Counted from the stretch's first letter, positions 17,779-28,007 are shown. The stretch: 64,000 nt of DNA from Corynebacterium pseudogenitalium (GCF_024453815.1 NZ_CP072934.1:124001-188000); one strand, 5' to 3'. The notes: a model not told the origin generated them from the letters alone. Program-made: numbers and translations.

Positions 17779-17854
17779 GCGCCCGTGGCTCAACGGATAG
17801 AGCATCTGACTACGGATCAGAAGGTTGGGGGTTCGAATCCCTCCGGGCGCACCA
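17779..17854 (+). tRNA. tRNA-Arg (anticodon ACG), second copy
   Basis: The 73-base body (17779-17851) is identical to the copy at 12388-12460. CCA is encoded at 17852-17854. It is followed by the same kind of terminator and the same kinds of palindromic repeats as the first copy. Confidence 0.95.
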
Positions 17855-17856
17855 AA

Positions 17857-17895
17857 TAAAACCCCAGTCCACCGCGTGTGGGCTGGGGTTTCTGC
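17857..17895 (+). terminator. Intrinsic terminator after second tRNA-Arg
   Basis: AAACCCCAG and CTGGGGTTT form the stem, followed by a T-rich tract. Confidence 0.8.
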
Positions 17896-17911
17896 TTTAT
17901 TCTTTGAGGCG

Positions 17912-18000
17912 GTGCCAAAAGACGCACCCCTTGAAATCTAGGCCTTTGCTGACCTGTGTGTATATTGGTCACGTTTTCTCGAATTGCGTCTCTTGGCACT
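17912..18000. repeat. Palindromic repeat type A, copy 2
   Basis: The arms are GTGCCAAAAGACGCA and TTGCGTCTCTTGGCAC. The interior has CTAGGCC and a GACCTG box, closest to copy 1. Confidence 0.85.
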
Positions 18001-18314
18001 CATTCCCTCATCGGCAATCAGCGAAATGTGGAAACAAAGGGGGACCCCGCTGCTCTCAGCTTTTTGCAAGGTTTGCCCGGTGTGTGTTGGGGGTGCCTCA
18101 TTGATTTGGACTAAGGGCGCAGGTCGGAGGGGGCGTCGATAATTGAAGCGGTGCGAAGAGGGGATTTGCGATTCTTGCGCTGCGTATATGTAGCTCTTAG
18201 CTTGAGTTGACGGTGGTAAACGACGTATATTTGTACAGATTACTTAGGAGAAGTCTGTGCGCTCGCTCCTAGGCTTCGAATTTCTCTCAATAACTTACGA
18301 ATCAGGAGACCACA
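18001..18314. other. Intergenic region before the 2502-aa surface protein gene
   Basis: The left side carries a decayed type B repeat remnant (CATTCCCTCATCGG). The right side is more AT-rich and should hold the promoter of the next gene. A TTGACG at 18207-18212 followed by a TATATT-like box is visible, but the spacing is short. I see no gene here. Confidence 0.5.
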
Positions 18315-21300
18315 ATGACCGGAAACGGTAAGTCCGGACGCGGGCTGTTTTCCAGCATTCGCAAAGCGGCCATAGCTACGGCGACCGCTTTTTCTTTAGC
18401 TATCGGTGGGATGGCCGTCCCGGCTGTGAGCGACCACGTCGCCGAGGTGGCGCTGCCGTCGGCGGAGGCGGCGGATTCACTGAGCAACCTGAAATCGCAG
18501 CAAGTCAGGATAGGCAATAAGATCGCGTGGCGTTTCTATGCTCCTGATGGGTATTACTTCAATATCCCCGTTTCGGGAAAATTCCGGATTTACCCAACCC
18601 TTATCGATAAAAAGCCAATCGTGCCTGTAGGTAAGGTACGTGTCCGGATTATGCAGGGAAATACGGTTAAGAGGGACTTGGGCGAGTTTGATTTCCCGAT
18701 GACCTCCAATGGCGATGCATTCGAACTGGATCTTTCATCGAAGTGCTCGGATGCTTCGCCGTGCAATATTCGTTTTGGCGAAGAGCGTCTCGATATTCTG
18801 TCTGTTCAAGATGTGAATTCGATTACGAACTTCCGTTTTGGCCAGGCCTCTGCACCACGGTTCGAGCATGAACCAGTCGCGCCTCAAGCGCCCAAGCCTG
18901 GCTGGGTCGGGGGTTATGTACAGGTGCCGAACGGCTACTCAGCCTCCGAAGTTGACCTGAAGATTGATGGCAAGAAGGTTAATGTTGGGCGTGATGGTTG
19001 GTTCACGAGCGAGAAGTTGAAAGCTGGGACGTACAGCTGGGAAGCTCGCCTGAACGATAAGACTTCAACGTCACGCGGCAGCGTTACAATCAGTGCTGAC
19101 CAGCAGTCCTACCTCAATATCAAACTTGAGGAGCGCAAGGGGACCGTTTTGGTCCATATGCACGATCGCCATGGCTACCCGCTGTGGAACACGGGAGGTA
19201 GCCTGCAGATCAAGCGTACCGACCTTGGCCCGAGTAACGGAGCTTCAATTGGTCATGGGAATTGGTCGTCGAATGAACTAACCGGAAGCTACGGCGACTA
19301 CCAAATTTGGTACGGCGGATCGGATGAGTACTTCCCTACATCAGTACAGTCGTTCAATATTCCGGGGAACAATCCGAGTGAAATTAGGTTCTACCTGCAG
19401 CGTAAGGAGGTCAACGGCAAGGTTTACCTGCCGACTGGTTACTCGTTCAATGCTGCGCAGGGGCTTACCCTCACAGTGTTTGATCAAAACAAACGCGAGG
19501 TCCGGAAGGTGTCCCTCCTGGACTCTGGGGATTACAAGATTCAAGGTCTGGACAATGGAAGTTACCGCTTCCAGCTCTCTGGTGACTACATCAATACCGT
19601 TTCACGAACGGTGAATATTAGTAACCGTACGATCGACGGAGTTGACTTCCGACCAACGTTGAAAGAGGCCCGCGCGAAGGTAGAGATCCAGGTCCCAAGC
19701 AACGAGAACTTTGATGGCGGAAAGATTCGCCTGAAATACAATAACCGGACTTGGGGTGACTACCCATACAAGAATCAAGCAGGATACGACCTTGGTGTTG
19801 TCAACCCAGGTGAGGTATCCGTCCAGCTGATCGACCGGAACGGAAAGGTCGTAGGCAGCGGTTATGAGTTCGTGCTTCCAGGCGAAACTAAGATTGTGCG
19901 CGCCACAGTGTCCAAGACGCTGGCTTCCTACCAGGGCGTGGTGCTTGACCAGTTCGATAAGCCAATTTCTGGTGCCACGGTCTCTGTAAACGGCAAGAGC
20001 GTGAAGACGGACGGTCGCGGCCAGTTCGTTGTTGCAGGTGTGAAGCCCACTGCGACAGTTCAGGTCAAGGTCGATGCAATTGATAACTACACCTACGAAC
20101 TGAATACGTCAGTGCCTGTCAATAAGACTGAAGGCGGCAAAACCTACGACCTTCCTGACCCGCTGAAGCCGAACTTTATGACGAAGGAACTTCTTCTCCA
20201 GTTCCTCGGCGGCGAAGACGGCGTTGCGGGCGTGACGTGGGAAGTCACTCCGAGCCCGAACCATAAGAAGGCAAACGGGGCTGAAGGACGTAAGGGCGTC
20301 ACTGATAAGAACGGCTTTGTCCAGCAAGTGCTGTTCCCAGGCACCTACGATCTCAAGCTGACTTCTCCGAAGGGCGACCTGGGCGACAAGTACACGTTCG
20401 AGAATGCTCCTCGAACCGTCACGATTGATCCCAAGGATGGCATGCAAGTCCAGGAGATCACGCTGAAGAAGAACCCAGGCGAGATCAACGGCCGCGTCAT
20501 CTACGACGATGGCAAGCCAGTGGTGAATGCCGAAGTTCGAGTTGGCAATGAGACAGTTCGTACGAACTGGAACGGCTACTACACCTTTAACAGGGTCGCG
20601 GCTGGTACTGACTCGGTAACCGTTGCTGCCGCAGGTGACGGCACCTACGCAGAGGCCTCGAAGAAGTTCTCCGCGCTCAAGGCTGCGGAGAGGAAGACCG
20701 TCGAAGACATCAAGGTCGAGCGGGCAACCTCCCGCATCGAAGGCACCGTCCGCATCGACGGGAAGCCAGCTTCGGGTGGCGTCTCGGTGGACGCAAAGGG
20801 CCAGAACGGCGCGTACTTCGACTTCGGTGGCGTTGACTCGAACGGTAAGTTCTCCTTTGCAAATACCGGTTCCGCGAAGCTGCTGCCAGGTAAGTACGAG
20901 GTCACGGTCCGAAAGTCGGATGATGGTCGCTTCGACGAGACGACCAAGTCTGTCACTGTCAAGCCTGGAGAGGCCGCAAAGGTTGAGTTCGACCTCAAGG
21001 AAAATCGCGCTCCAATTGTCGCGACCGTCTTTAATGAGGCCGGTGAGCTAGTCAGTGGCGCAAAGCTGACTCTCAAGGGCGTTGACACTACCTGGACCGA
21101 AGGCGAGCGTGGCGTGTACACCTCGGGCAACTTGCCTGCTGGTGAGTACATCGTCCAGGTTGAGGCAAACGACATTCATGGTTCCACACACGGCAAGGTC
21201 ACAGTGAGGTGGGCTGAAGGTGGCCGCGCTAACTACACTGTCGACCGTAACCCGGGCACCGTCATAATTAACGTCACTGACGATGCAGGGCAGCCAGTAA

Positions 21301-24300
21301 ACGGTGTGAAGGTGTGGCTTAAGGGCACGCAGTCTGACACTTACAAGACGCAAATCAACAAGGACTTGACCACCGCAAACGGCAAGGTCGCTTTCGATAA
21401 GGTTCCAGTCGGTACCTACAAGGTCACCATTGAAGACTCTGCAGCATACGACGAGGCCCAGGGTATTGAGCTCAAGGTCGATGCAGCGGGCAACGTCGTT
21501 CGCGATGTGAAGCTGCGTCGTAAAGATGCATCCATGACGGTCCACGTCATGGATGAGAAGAGCCGTGCTATCTCGTCACCAGTCATCAAGCTGATTGATG
21601 AAAACGGTGCAGAGACCAAGGGCACCGGTGACGCGAACGGCAAGGTCGAGTTCAACGAGCTGCGCCCAGGCACTTACACGATTGAGGTTGAGCCGACGGA
21701 TCGCCACAAGGGTGGATCGAAGTCCGGCGTCAGCATCAAACCTGGCAGCACGGCAGCTGATAACAAGGAATTCGTCAGGGTGACCAACGAGTCCGCGACG
21801 GTGATCGGTACCGTCGTCGACGAAAACAAGCAGCCAGTTGCTGGCGCCACCGTCAAGGTGACGAACGAAGGCACGCAAGAAGTCACGACTGACAAGGACG
21901 GCAAGTTCGTCGTCGAGGGCCTCAGCGAAGGCAACGCAACTTTTGAGGTCCCGAAGACTAGCGAGTACACCGGTAACAACCTCACCGTGAACGGTCTGCT
22001 GCCAGGTGATCAGAAAGAGATCACCATCGAGGTCACCCGAGACCTTAAGCGCCTCAACGGCTCCGTGCTTGACGACGGCGGCAATGCCATCGAAGGCGTC
22101 GAAGCACAGTTGATCCAGAACGGTGAGGTAGTAAAGACCCAGCCCACCGATAAGTCCGGTAGCTTTGCATTCGACAAGATGGAGCCGGGTACCTACACGG
22201 TGAAGGTCGAGGAGACTGACACCCACCTCGCTGGTGAGAGCGAAAGCTTCGAGGTCGTGCTTGGCCAGGGTACGGATCCTGTCCAGGTCTCCTTGCAGCG
22301 CAAGCCAGGCAGCATGAAGGGCAAGGTCGAATTCTCGAACAACAAGGTTGTCGACGGCGCCGAGATCCGACTGGTACCGGAGTCCGGCGATCCAATCGAT
22401 CTGGAATTCAACAACGAAGGCAACATTGCCGTGCCAGAGCTGCCAGCAGGTACGTACGATGTTGAGGTCAAGTCCCCGGACAACTACAAGCGCGTAAGCG
22501 TTCCGCCACTGACGGTCTACCCAGGCAAGGAAGCTGACTTGGGCGTGATTACGTTCACCGCCGAGATCGGCGACGTTGCAGGCACTGTCCGTGACGAGAA
22601 CGGCGAGCCTGTTGGCAAGGTCAAGATCAAGCTGCAGCGCGCAGGCCAGCAGCCGATCGAATCTGAATCTGCCGAAGACGGCACGTTCTCCTTCACCAAG
22701 GTCCCGGTGGGCGATTACACGGTTGACGTTGTGCAGCCGGAGAAGTTCAAGTCGGTTCGCGGTCTGACCGCCACGGTGAAGCCTGCCGAGGAAACGCCTC
22801 TTGACATCACCCTTGAGACGAAGCCGACGAAGGGCACCATCAAGGGCAACATTGAGGACGAAGCCGGTGAACCGGTTGCGAACGTTGGTATCTCGCTTGA
22901 GCCAACCTCCGGCAAGGGCAACACCATCGACGTCAAGGTCGCCGAAGACGGCACATTTGACGACGCCACCATCCCAGCAGGCTCCTACAGCCTCAAGGTG
23001 ACCCAGCCTGTTGGCTACGAACCGGTGGACAACATCCCGGTCAAGGTCGACGCGGGTAAGGAGCGTGTCGTCCCGACCATCACGCTGAAGAAGAGCGAGG
23101 TGGAGGCCGAAACCGGTAACTTCATCGGTGGTGTCTACGACAAGGCGACGAATGCTCCGCTGCCGCAGACCGGCCTGGTCCTTGTAGGCGACGCTGGACG
23201 CTACCCGGTGGCTATTAACGCTGACGGTTCGTTCCGCCGCAACGGCATCCCAACCGGTAACTACCAGTTGAAGATCGCGCAGCCGGAGGGCTACCTCGAG
23301 CGTGCGGACATCACCGTTGTCATCGAGACGGGCCTGGACAACTATGCCCAGGACATCAAACTGGAGAGGATCCCAGTTGAGAACACCCCGACCACGGGTA
23401 CCCTGCAGGGCAACGTGCTCGGCGTGAGCGAGGGCAAGCCAGTCGAGCAGATTGCTGGCGCGAAGGTGAACATCCTCCGCCTCGGTGGCGGATCTACGCA
23501 GGTCACCACGAACGATTCCGGTATCTTCACCGCTTCCGGTCTCGAGCCGGGCGAGTACGTCGTCCAGGTGGAGGCACCAGAGGGCTTCAATACGCCGCGT
23601 TACGAGCGTGTCGTTGTTGAGGCTGGCAAGACGAACGACGACTTGCGGGTCTACCTCGAGCGCAAGCCGACGCCGAACCCGAAGCCAGGTGCAGCACCAG
23701 GCACGATCAGCGGCTGGCTCCTTGATGACGGCAACTACCCAATCAAGGGCGGCACGGTTCGCATCAAGGGCACCGCAAAGAATAAGGACGGCAGCCCACG
23801 CCTTGACGAGGACGGCAAGCCTATCGAGACACTTCCAGCGGTGAAGATTGGCAAGGACGGCTACTTCACCACGGATCGCCTTGAGCCAGGTGAGTACACC
23901 ATTGAGCTCGACGTCCCAGATGGCTGGCCAAAGCCGAAGGGCTGGCCGAAGAAGGTCACTGTCACTGAGGACAAGGCGATCGAGCTTGGCCTTGTCAGCA
24001 TCAAGGCACCGCGAAGCAACGTCGAAGGTGTTGTTGACGACGGCTCCGGCAAACCAGTCGAGGGCGTCATCGTGACCGCGACCGACCCGCGTGGTCAGAC
24101 CAGCGCGGTCGCGACCGACAAGGACGGCAAGTTCGTCTTTGACAAGGCGCTGCCGGGTACCTCCACCATCGAGGTGTTCACCCCGCAGGGTATCCAGAAC
24201 GTCGACCCAATGTACGTTCCGGTCAAGCCTGGTCAGGACGTTGCAATCCCGGGCGTCCACCTGACGGAGAAGCAGCTCAAGCTGAGCAAGCGTGTCCGCG

Positions 24301-25823
24301 GGTACGATGCCGACGATATGGACAGCGCCCCGATCCTCCCTGAGGACTGGGACCTGATCTACGGCTTCGTGATCACCAACGAGACCGACGAGATCATCAA
24401 GAACATCACCCTGGATGACCCATTCCTGGGAGATGCCAAGATCACCTGGCCTGAGGGCTGGGAGAAGCCAGAGAATCGCACCTTGGAGCCAGGCGAGCAC
24501 GTGTTTGCCTCCGCGAAGATTCCGCCGCAGAAGGACATGTCCGTTGTGAACAACATCGCGACGGCCCGCGGTACGGGCAGCAAGGGGCAGATGGTGGCGT
24601 CGACACCTGATAACGCAGTGGCAAGAATTGGTTCTGCCTCCGTGGAGAAGAAGGTCAACGCACGGTTCGGTGTGGATAAGAACAAGCCAGTGTCCCTCGA
24701 TGTGGATGAAGACATGTACTTCACCTACGAGATCATGAACCGTGGCGCCGCACCGATGTACAACGTCACCCTGACCGACGAGGTCTGTGAGTGGAAGGAA
24801 GGCACGAGCGAAGACGATTCCAACGACTGCAAGCCGATGGAAATCGACCTGCCGAGCGACTGGAACCGCACCCTGCTGCCAGGCGAGCGCGTCTTCCTCA
24901 CCGCTGCGCTACCGCCGCTGAAGCCAGGCACCCGTCACCACAACAAGGCGCTGGTGAAGGCCGACCTTGACCAGCCGCGTCGTAGCCCGGGTATTGAGGA
25001 AGAGAAGGGCATCTACGAGGAGGACCCACCGTCAATCCTGACGGTTACCCCGAACAAGAACTCGTGGGGTAACGCACACGTGATTGTGTCTGAGGGCAAG
25101 ACCCCGAAGGGCTACATCGATGGTGTGCTCAGCGGCCTGCCGGCTGGCCTGCTCACGGAGGCGAAGGTTGAGCTCATCTCGGAGGACAACAAGACCTCCC
25201 TGAGCGCAACCGTCGACGGTAACGGAAAGTTTGCCTACGGCAACGTCACGCCAGGCAAGTACAAGCTGCGCGTGACCAACCCGTCCGAGGACGTCATGAA
25301 GATCGCTGGCGAGTACGGCATCCCGTCCGAGAAGGCAGCCAAGGGTGGGAAGATCACCACCAAGCTGTTCGAGGTCGAAGCAGAACAGCCGACGGACCTC
25401 AGCATCCAGCTGGTGAAGGCGGAAGTTCCGAAGGAAGGCAGCTCCCTTGGACGCTGCATTACCGAGACCTCGTCTGCATCGAACCCAGCGATGTACCTCA
25501 TACCGCTCGGCCTGCTGGTCGGCGCGATGGCGGGCAGCCTGGTCATCTACGAGGACCAGTTCAACGCCGTGGTCAAGCAGTTCAACCAGGCGATGCCGCA
25601 GCTCGCAATCGAGCGTCCGGCGTGGATGAACCAGATCAGCCGACAGCTAGAGCAGCTGCACCCAGCAGCCGGCCCGGCAGTTCTGGCCTTGATCCTGGTC
25701 GCCATCGGTGCGATTGGGGTGGGCCTGGCCTACGCAGCCTGCAAGTCTGGTGCCGACGGCTCCAGCAAGGGAGAAAGCTCCAGCAAGAAAGAGCAGACCC
25801 CTAGTGAGGAAAAGGTCTCCTAG
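18315..25823 (+). CDS. Giant exported surface protein with about 20 carboxypeptidase-regulatory/Cna-B-like repeats
   Basis: This 2502-residue protein has a long signal peptide (about 1-52, cleavage after SAEA). About 20 tandem beta-sandwich repeats of 80-95 residues follow, each starting like GTVxDExGxPVxGAxV and containing a T/DxDGxFxFxxLxPGTYxVxV phrase. This is the pattern of carboxypeptidase-regulatory-like and SdrD/Cna-B folds, which form stiff stalks. Two DUF11-like domains follow (about 2000-2210), then one last repeat. The end is the two-cysteine membrane module: Cys2381, hydrophobic (with LIPLGLL), amphipathic, hydrophobic, Cys2476, and a Ser/Lys/Glu tail. There is no sortase motif. 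CAGGAGA precedes the ATG. The first 1.7 kb or so looks less GC-rich than the rest, suggesting a mosaic origin. A long fibrillar surface or adhesion protein is inferred. Confidence 0.88.
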   Translation: MTGNGKSGRGLFSSIRKAAIATATAFSLAIGGMAVPAVSDHVAEVALPSAEAADSLSNLKSQQVRIGNKIAWRFYAPDGYYFNIPVSGKFRIYPTLIDKKPIVPVGKVRVRIMQGNTVKRDLGEFDFPMTSNGDAFELDLSSKCSDASPCNIRFGEERLDILSVQDVNSITNFRFGQASAPRFEHEPVAPQAPKPGWVGGYVQVPNGYSASEVDLKIDGKKVNVGRDGWFTSEKLKAGTYSWEARLNDKTSTSRGSVTISADQQSYLNIKLEERKGTVLVHMHDRHGYPLWNTGGSLQIKRTDLGPSNGASIGHGNWSSNELTGSYGDYQIWYGGSDEYFPTSVQSFNIPGNNPSEIRFYLQRKEVNGKVYLPTGYSFNAAQGLTLTVFDQNKREVRKVSLLDSGDYKIQGLDNGSYRFQLSGDYINTVSRTVNISNRTIDGVDFRPTLKEARAKVEIQVPSNENFDGGKIRLKYNNRTWGDYPYKNQAGYDLGVVNPGEVSVQLIDRNGKVVGSGYEFVLPGETKIVRATVSKTLASYQGVVLDQFDKPISGATVSVNGKSVKTDGRGQFVVAGVKPTATVQVKVDAIDNYTYELNTSVPVNKTEGGKTYDLPDPLKPNFMTKELLLQFLGGEDGVAGVTWEVTPSPNHKKANGAEGRKGVTDKNGFVQQVLFPGTYDLKLTSPKGDLGDKYTFENAPRTVTIDPKDGMQVQEITLKKNPGEINGRVIYDDGKPVVNAEVRVGNETVRTNWNGYYTFNRVAAGTDSVTVAAAGDGTYAEASKKFSALKAAERKTVEDIKVERATSRIEGTVRIDGKPASGGVSVDAKGQNGAYFDFGGVDSNGKFSFANTGSAKLLPGKYEVTVRKSDDGRFDETTKSVTVKPGEAAKVEFDLKENRAPIVATVFNEAGELVSGAKLTLKGVDTTWTEGERGVYTSGNLPAGEYIVQVEANDIHGSTHGKVTVRWAEGGRANYTVDRNPGTVIINVTDDAGQPVNGVKVWLKGTQSDTYKTQINKDLTTANGKVAFDKVPVGTYKVTIEDSAAYDEAQGIELKVDAAGNVVRDVKLRRKDASMTVHVMDEKSRAISSPVIKLIDENGAETKGTGDANGKVEFNELRPGTYTIEVEPTDRHKGGSKSGVSIKPGSTAADNKEFVRVTNESATVIGTVVDENKQPVAGATVKVTNEGTQEVTTDKDGKFVVEGLSEGNATFEVPKTSEYTGNNLTVNGLLPGDQKEITIEVTRDLKRLNGSVLDDGGNAIEGVEAQLIQNGEVVKTQPTDKSGSFAFDKMEPGTYTVKVEETDTHLAGESESFEVVLGQGTDPVQVSLQRKPGSMKGKVEFSNNKVVDGAEIRLVPESGDPIDLEFNNEGNIAVPELPAGTYDVEVKSPDNYKRVSVPPLTVYPGKEADLGVITFTAEIGDVAGTVRDENGEPVGKVKIKLQRAGQQPIESESAEDGTFSFTKVPVGDYTVDVVQPEKFKSVRGLTATVKPAEETPLDITLETKPTKGTIKGNIEDEAGEPVANVGISLEPTSGKGNTIDVKVAEDGTFDDATIPAGSYSLKVTQPVGYEPVDNIPVKVDAGKERVVPTITLKKSEVEAETGNFIGGVYDKATNAPLPQTGLVLVGDAGRYPVAINADGSFRRNGIPTGNYQLKIAQPEGYLERADITVVIETGLDNYAQDIKLERIPVENTPTTGTLQGNVLGVSEGKPVEQIAGAKVNILRLGGGSTQVTTNDSGIFTASGLEPGEYVVQVEAPEGFNTPRYERVVVEAGKTNDDLRVYLERKPTPNPKPGAAPGTISGWLLDDGNYPIKGGTVRIKGTAKNKDGSPRLDEDGKPIETLPAVKIGKDGYFTTDRLEPGEYTIELDVPDGWPKPKGWPKKVTVTEDKAIELGLVSIKAPRSNVEGVVDDGSGKPVEGVIVTATDPRGQTSAVATDKDGKFVFDKALPGTSTIEVFTPQGIQNVDPMYVPVKPGQDVAIPGVHLTEKQLKLSKRVRGYDADDMDSAPILPEDWDLIYGFVITNETDEIIKNITLDDPFLGDAKITWPEGWEKPENRTLEPGEHVFASAKIPPQKDMSVVNNIATARGTGSKGQMVASTPDNAVARIGSASVEKKVNARFGVDKNKPVSLDVDEDMYFTYEIMNRGAAPMYNVTLTDEVCEWKEGTSEDDSNDCKPMEIDLPSDWNRTLLPGERVFLTAALPPLKPGTRHHNKALVKADLDQPRRSPGIEEEKGIYEEDPPSILTVTPNKNSWGNAHVIVSEGKTPKGYIDGVLSGLPAGLLTEAKVELISEDNKTSLSATVDGNGKFAYGNVTPGKYKLRVTNPSEDVMKIAGEYGIPSEKAAKGGKITTKLFEVEAEQPTDLSIQLVKAEVPKEGSSLGRCITETSSASNPAMYLIPLGLLVGAMAGSLVIYEDQFNAVVKQFNQAMPQLAIERPAWMNQISRQLEQLHPAAGPAVLALILVAIGAIGVGLAYAACKSGADGSSKGESSSKKEQTPSEEKVS

Positions 25824-25851
25824 CCCAAAGCGCTAAGGACGAGCGAAAAGT

Positions 25852-25881
25852 AACCCGCCACCACGAAAATGGTGGCGGGTT
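25852..25881 (+). terminator. Intrinsic terminator after the 2502-aa gene
   Basis: AACCCGCCACCA and TGGTGGCGGGTT form a perfect 12-bp stem with a 6-base loop. Confidence 0.88.
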
Positions 25882-25966
25882 GCTGCTTGAGAAGTACCAC
25901 ATCGTTTTGTACATTGAATGGTGGATTACTGGGTTTGCAGCCCCGCAACCTATACGAGAGGGAACA

Positions 25967-27931
25967 ATGAAAATTTCGAAAACCGCCGGTTACTACGGCC
26001 GCTTGGCGATGGCGTCCGCACTCGCCGGGACATTCACACTCGTCCCAGTGGCAGCGAACGCCGACACCACGACCGAGACGCCCACCCAGGCGCCCGTCAC
26101 CACGACAGCAACCGCTCCTTCGAGCATTGCTTCCTCCAGCGTGACGCCAAGCGCCAGCGCGACTCCATCCGTGAGCGTTGCCCCGTCCGTCGCGGGTGCG
26201 CCAGCAGTGGCGACGACGCCAGCGAAAGCGAAGAAGGCGTCGACAAGCGATAAGCCAGGCACTGGTACCAGCGGTGTAGAGCTCGAGTCCGGTGCGTGGA
26301 CGTACACGGCGGTGGCGGGACACCCAACCGACGGCAGCGTCTACGCGCTGTCCACCGCGCCGCAGGAGAACCACCTGCTGAAGATCGACCCGGCGACGGG
26401 CAACGTCGAGGATCTTGGGGCTGCACGCGTCGAGCACGGCGCACTTCCAACCGACATCACCACGGCAACCATTACCTCTCATGGCCGCCTGATCGTGTCG
26501 GAGGAACTCTCGAAGGACGGCGACAGCTACTACGCCATCGACCTGGACAAGCTGAGCGCGACCACCACCCCGGTGTTCACTGAGCACAAGGTGACGGTGG
26601 ATACCTTCAGCAAGCCGAAGGACTTCAAGGCGCCGGGTGCGTGGGGCACGGCTTCCAAGAAGGCCGACCCGAAGGGGGAGTACCTGCACGCATACGCTGA
26701 AACCCTCGACGGCAAGCCAGCGCTGTGGACCCTGAACACCGACACCGACAAGCTCAGCGTGACCACGTTGAAGGTGGCACATGGCGTCAAGACCGAGGGC
26801 ATCGACCGTCTGGGTGAGGTTGCCTACGCAGTGACCAAGGACACCGACGTCTTTGTTGCCGGCGACAAGGACGGCAACACCGTCGAGTTCAAGCCGACGC
26901 AGCTGAAGATCGGCCCTGGCGACGAGCTCGTGGCCACGTTCTCCCAGGACGGCGACGACACGCTCAGCGAGGTGCTCGGCGCCGATAAGAAGTTCGGATT
27001 CACCGCCATCAAGCACGCGGGTGAGGAAAAGGACGCGGAGACGTCGGCTTCGGACAAGACGAAGGCCGATGCGGAGGCCCCGAAGTCTGACAATACTGCG
27101 GAGCAGGCGGATAAGAAGCCGTCCGAAACGACGAAGTCTGACGCTGAAGCTGCGAAGCCTACTGAGCCGACGAACAAGGATGCGGACAAGCAGCAGCCTC
27201 CAGCCAACAACAATGAGAAGCCGTCCTCAACTCCGACGACAGAGGCCGCGGAGCCGCGCACGCTCGACGTCACGATCTACAAAGGCAACGATAAGGAGCC
27301 AGTTGAGGGTGCCCGCCTGGTTGTCCCGAGCCTGAACAACCGTGTGCTCAAAGGCGAGACTGACGGCGAGGGCCACTTGTCGACGCCCCTGCCACGAGAG
27401 CTCAACAACAAGGCCTTCATTGTCCGCCTCCTAGAGGTCCCTGAGGGCTACAAGAACGAGTCCATCCAGATCAATAAGGAGGACCTGGTCAAGAAAATCA
27501 CCCTGGACAAGGACACCCGTGCAACGAGCACGAAGTCCAAGCCGCAGGAAATTCTCGAGGTGTTCAAGGAGGTCAAGCCGCTGCTCAGCGCGTTCGGTGC
27601 CCTCGCGGGCGCAGGCGCAGGGGCTGCAGGTTCGAAGTCGACAAGCTCGAAGACTTCGACGACCTCAACGTTCTCCAACTCCAAGAGCTCCGGCACTGTT
27701 TCCACCGGACGTACCACCAGCGCAACGTCCCGCAGCACGGCAGCGTCCCGTTCCACGTCGAAGAGCAGCAGCAAGCGTAGCTCCAGCAAGTCCTCCTCGA
27801 CGACCACGTCGACCCGCAGCGGGGACCTCGCCGATACCGGTACCCCGATGTCCGGCGTGATCACGCTCGGCATCGTGCTGTTCCTGATCGGTGGCGCGTA
27901 CGTCTTCATGGGACGTCGCCGCGACGCATAA
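25967..27931 (+). CDS. Sortase-anchored surface protein with LADTG motif
   Basis: This 654-residue exported protein has a signal peptide (about 1-34, cleavage after ANADT) and a Thr/Ser/Ala-rich linker. A propeller-like beta domain follows (about 100-355: HPTDGSVYALST, LLKIDPATGNVEDLG and similar blades), then a Lys/Glu/Ala/Pro-rich linker and one Cna-B-like domain (about 430-520). After a Ser/Thr-rich stalk, a C-terminal sorting signal is present: LADTG at 621-625, a hydrophobic segment and a GRRRDA tail. LAxTG is the pattern recognised by class E sortases in actinobacteria; no sortase is encoded in this window. The ATG at 25967 has GAGGGAAC upstream. It is separated from the giant gene by a strong terminator and so has its own promoter. 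Confidence 0.87.
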   Translation: MKISKTAGYYGRLAMASALAGTFTLVPVAANADTTTETPTQAPVTTTATAPSSIASSSVTPSASATPSVSVAPSVAGAPAVATTPAKAKKASTSDKPGTGTSGVELESGAWTYTAVAGHPTDGSVYALSTAPQENHLLKIDPATGNVEDLGAARVEHGALPTDITTATITSHGRLIVSEELSKDGDSYYAIDLDKLSATTTPVFTEHKVTVDTFSKPKDFKAPGAWGTASKKADPKGEYLHAYAETLDGKPALWTLNTDTDKLSVTTLKVAHGVKTEGIDRLGEVAYAVTKDTDVFVAGDKDGNTVEFKPTQLKIGPGDELVATFSQDGDDTLSEVLGADKKFGFTAIKHAGEEKDAETSASDKTKADAEAPKSDNTAEQADKKPSETTKSDAEAAKPTEPTNKDADKQQPPANNNEKPSSTPTTEAAEPRTLDVTIYKGNDKEPVEGARLVVPSLNNRVLKGETDGEGHLSTPLPRELNNKAFIVRLLEVPEGYKNESIQINKEDLVKKITLDKDTRATSTKSKPQEILEVFKEVKPLLSAFGALAGAGAGAAGSKSTSSKTSTTSTFSNSKSSGTVSTGRTTSATSRSTAASRSTSKSSSKRSSSKSSSTTTSTRSGDLADTGTPMSGVITLGIVLFLIGGAYVFMGRRRDA

Positions 27932-27952
27932 AGCGCATTAGCAGTACAGAGT

Positions 27953-27986
27953 AAAGGCCCGAAGGGAGTGATCCCCTCGGGCCTTT
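27953..27986 (+). terminator. Terminator after the LADTG protein
   Basis: AAAGGCCCGA and TCGGGCCTTT form a 10-bp stem. It sits between convergent genes and may serve both. Confidence 0.88.
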
Positions 27987-28007
27987 GCCGTATCCAACAA
28001 ACGCGAG

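Noticed and set aside
21576..24500. 974-residue open frame on the minus strand inside the 2502-aa gene
   Set aside because: It is the mirror of the repetitive coding frame on the plus strand, with no start context and unlikely composition; the plus-strand repeats are clearly the real product.
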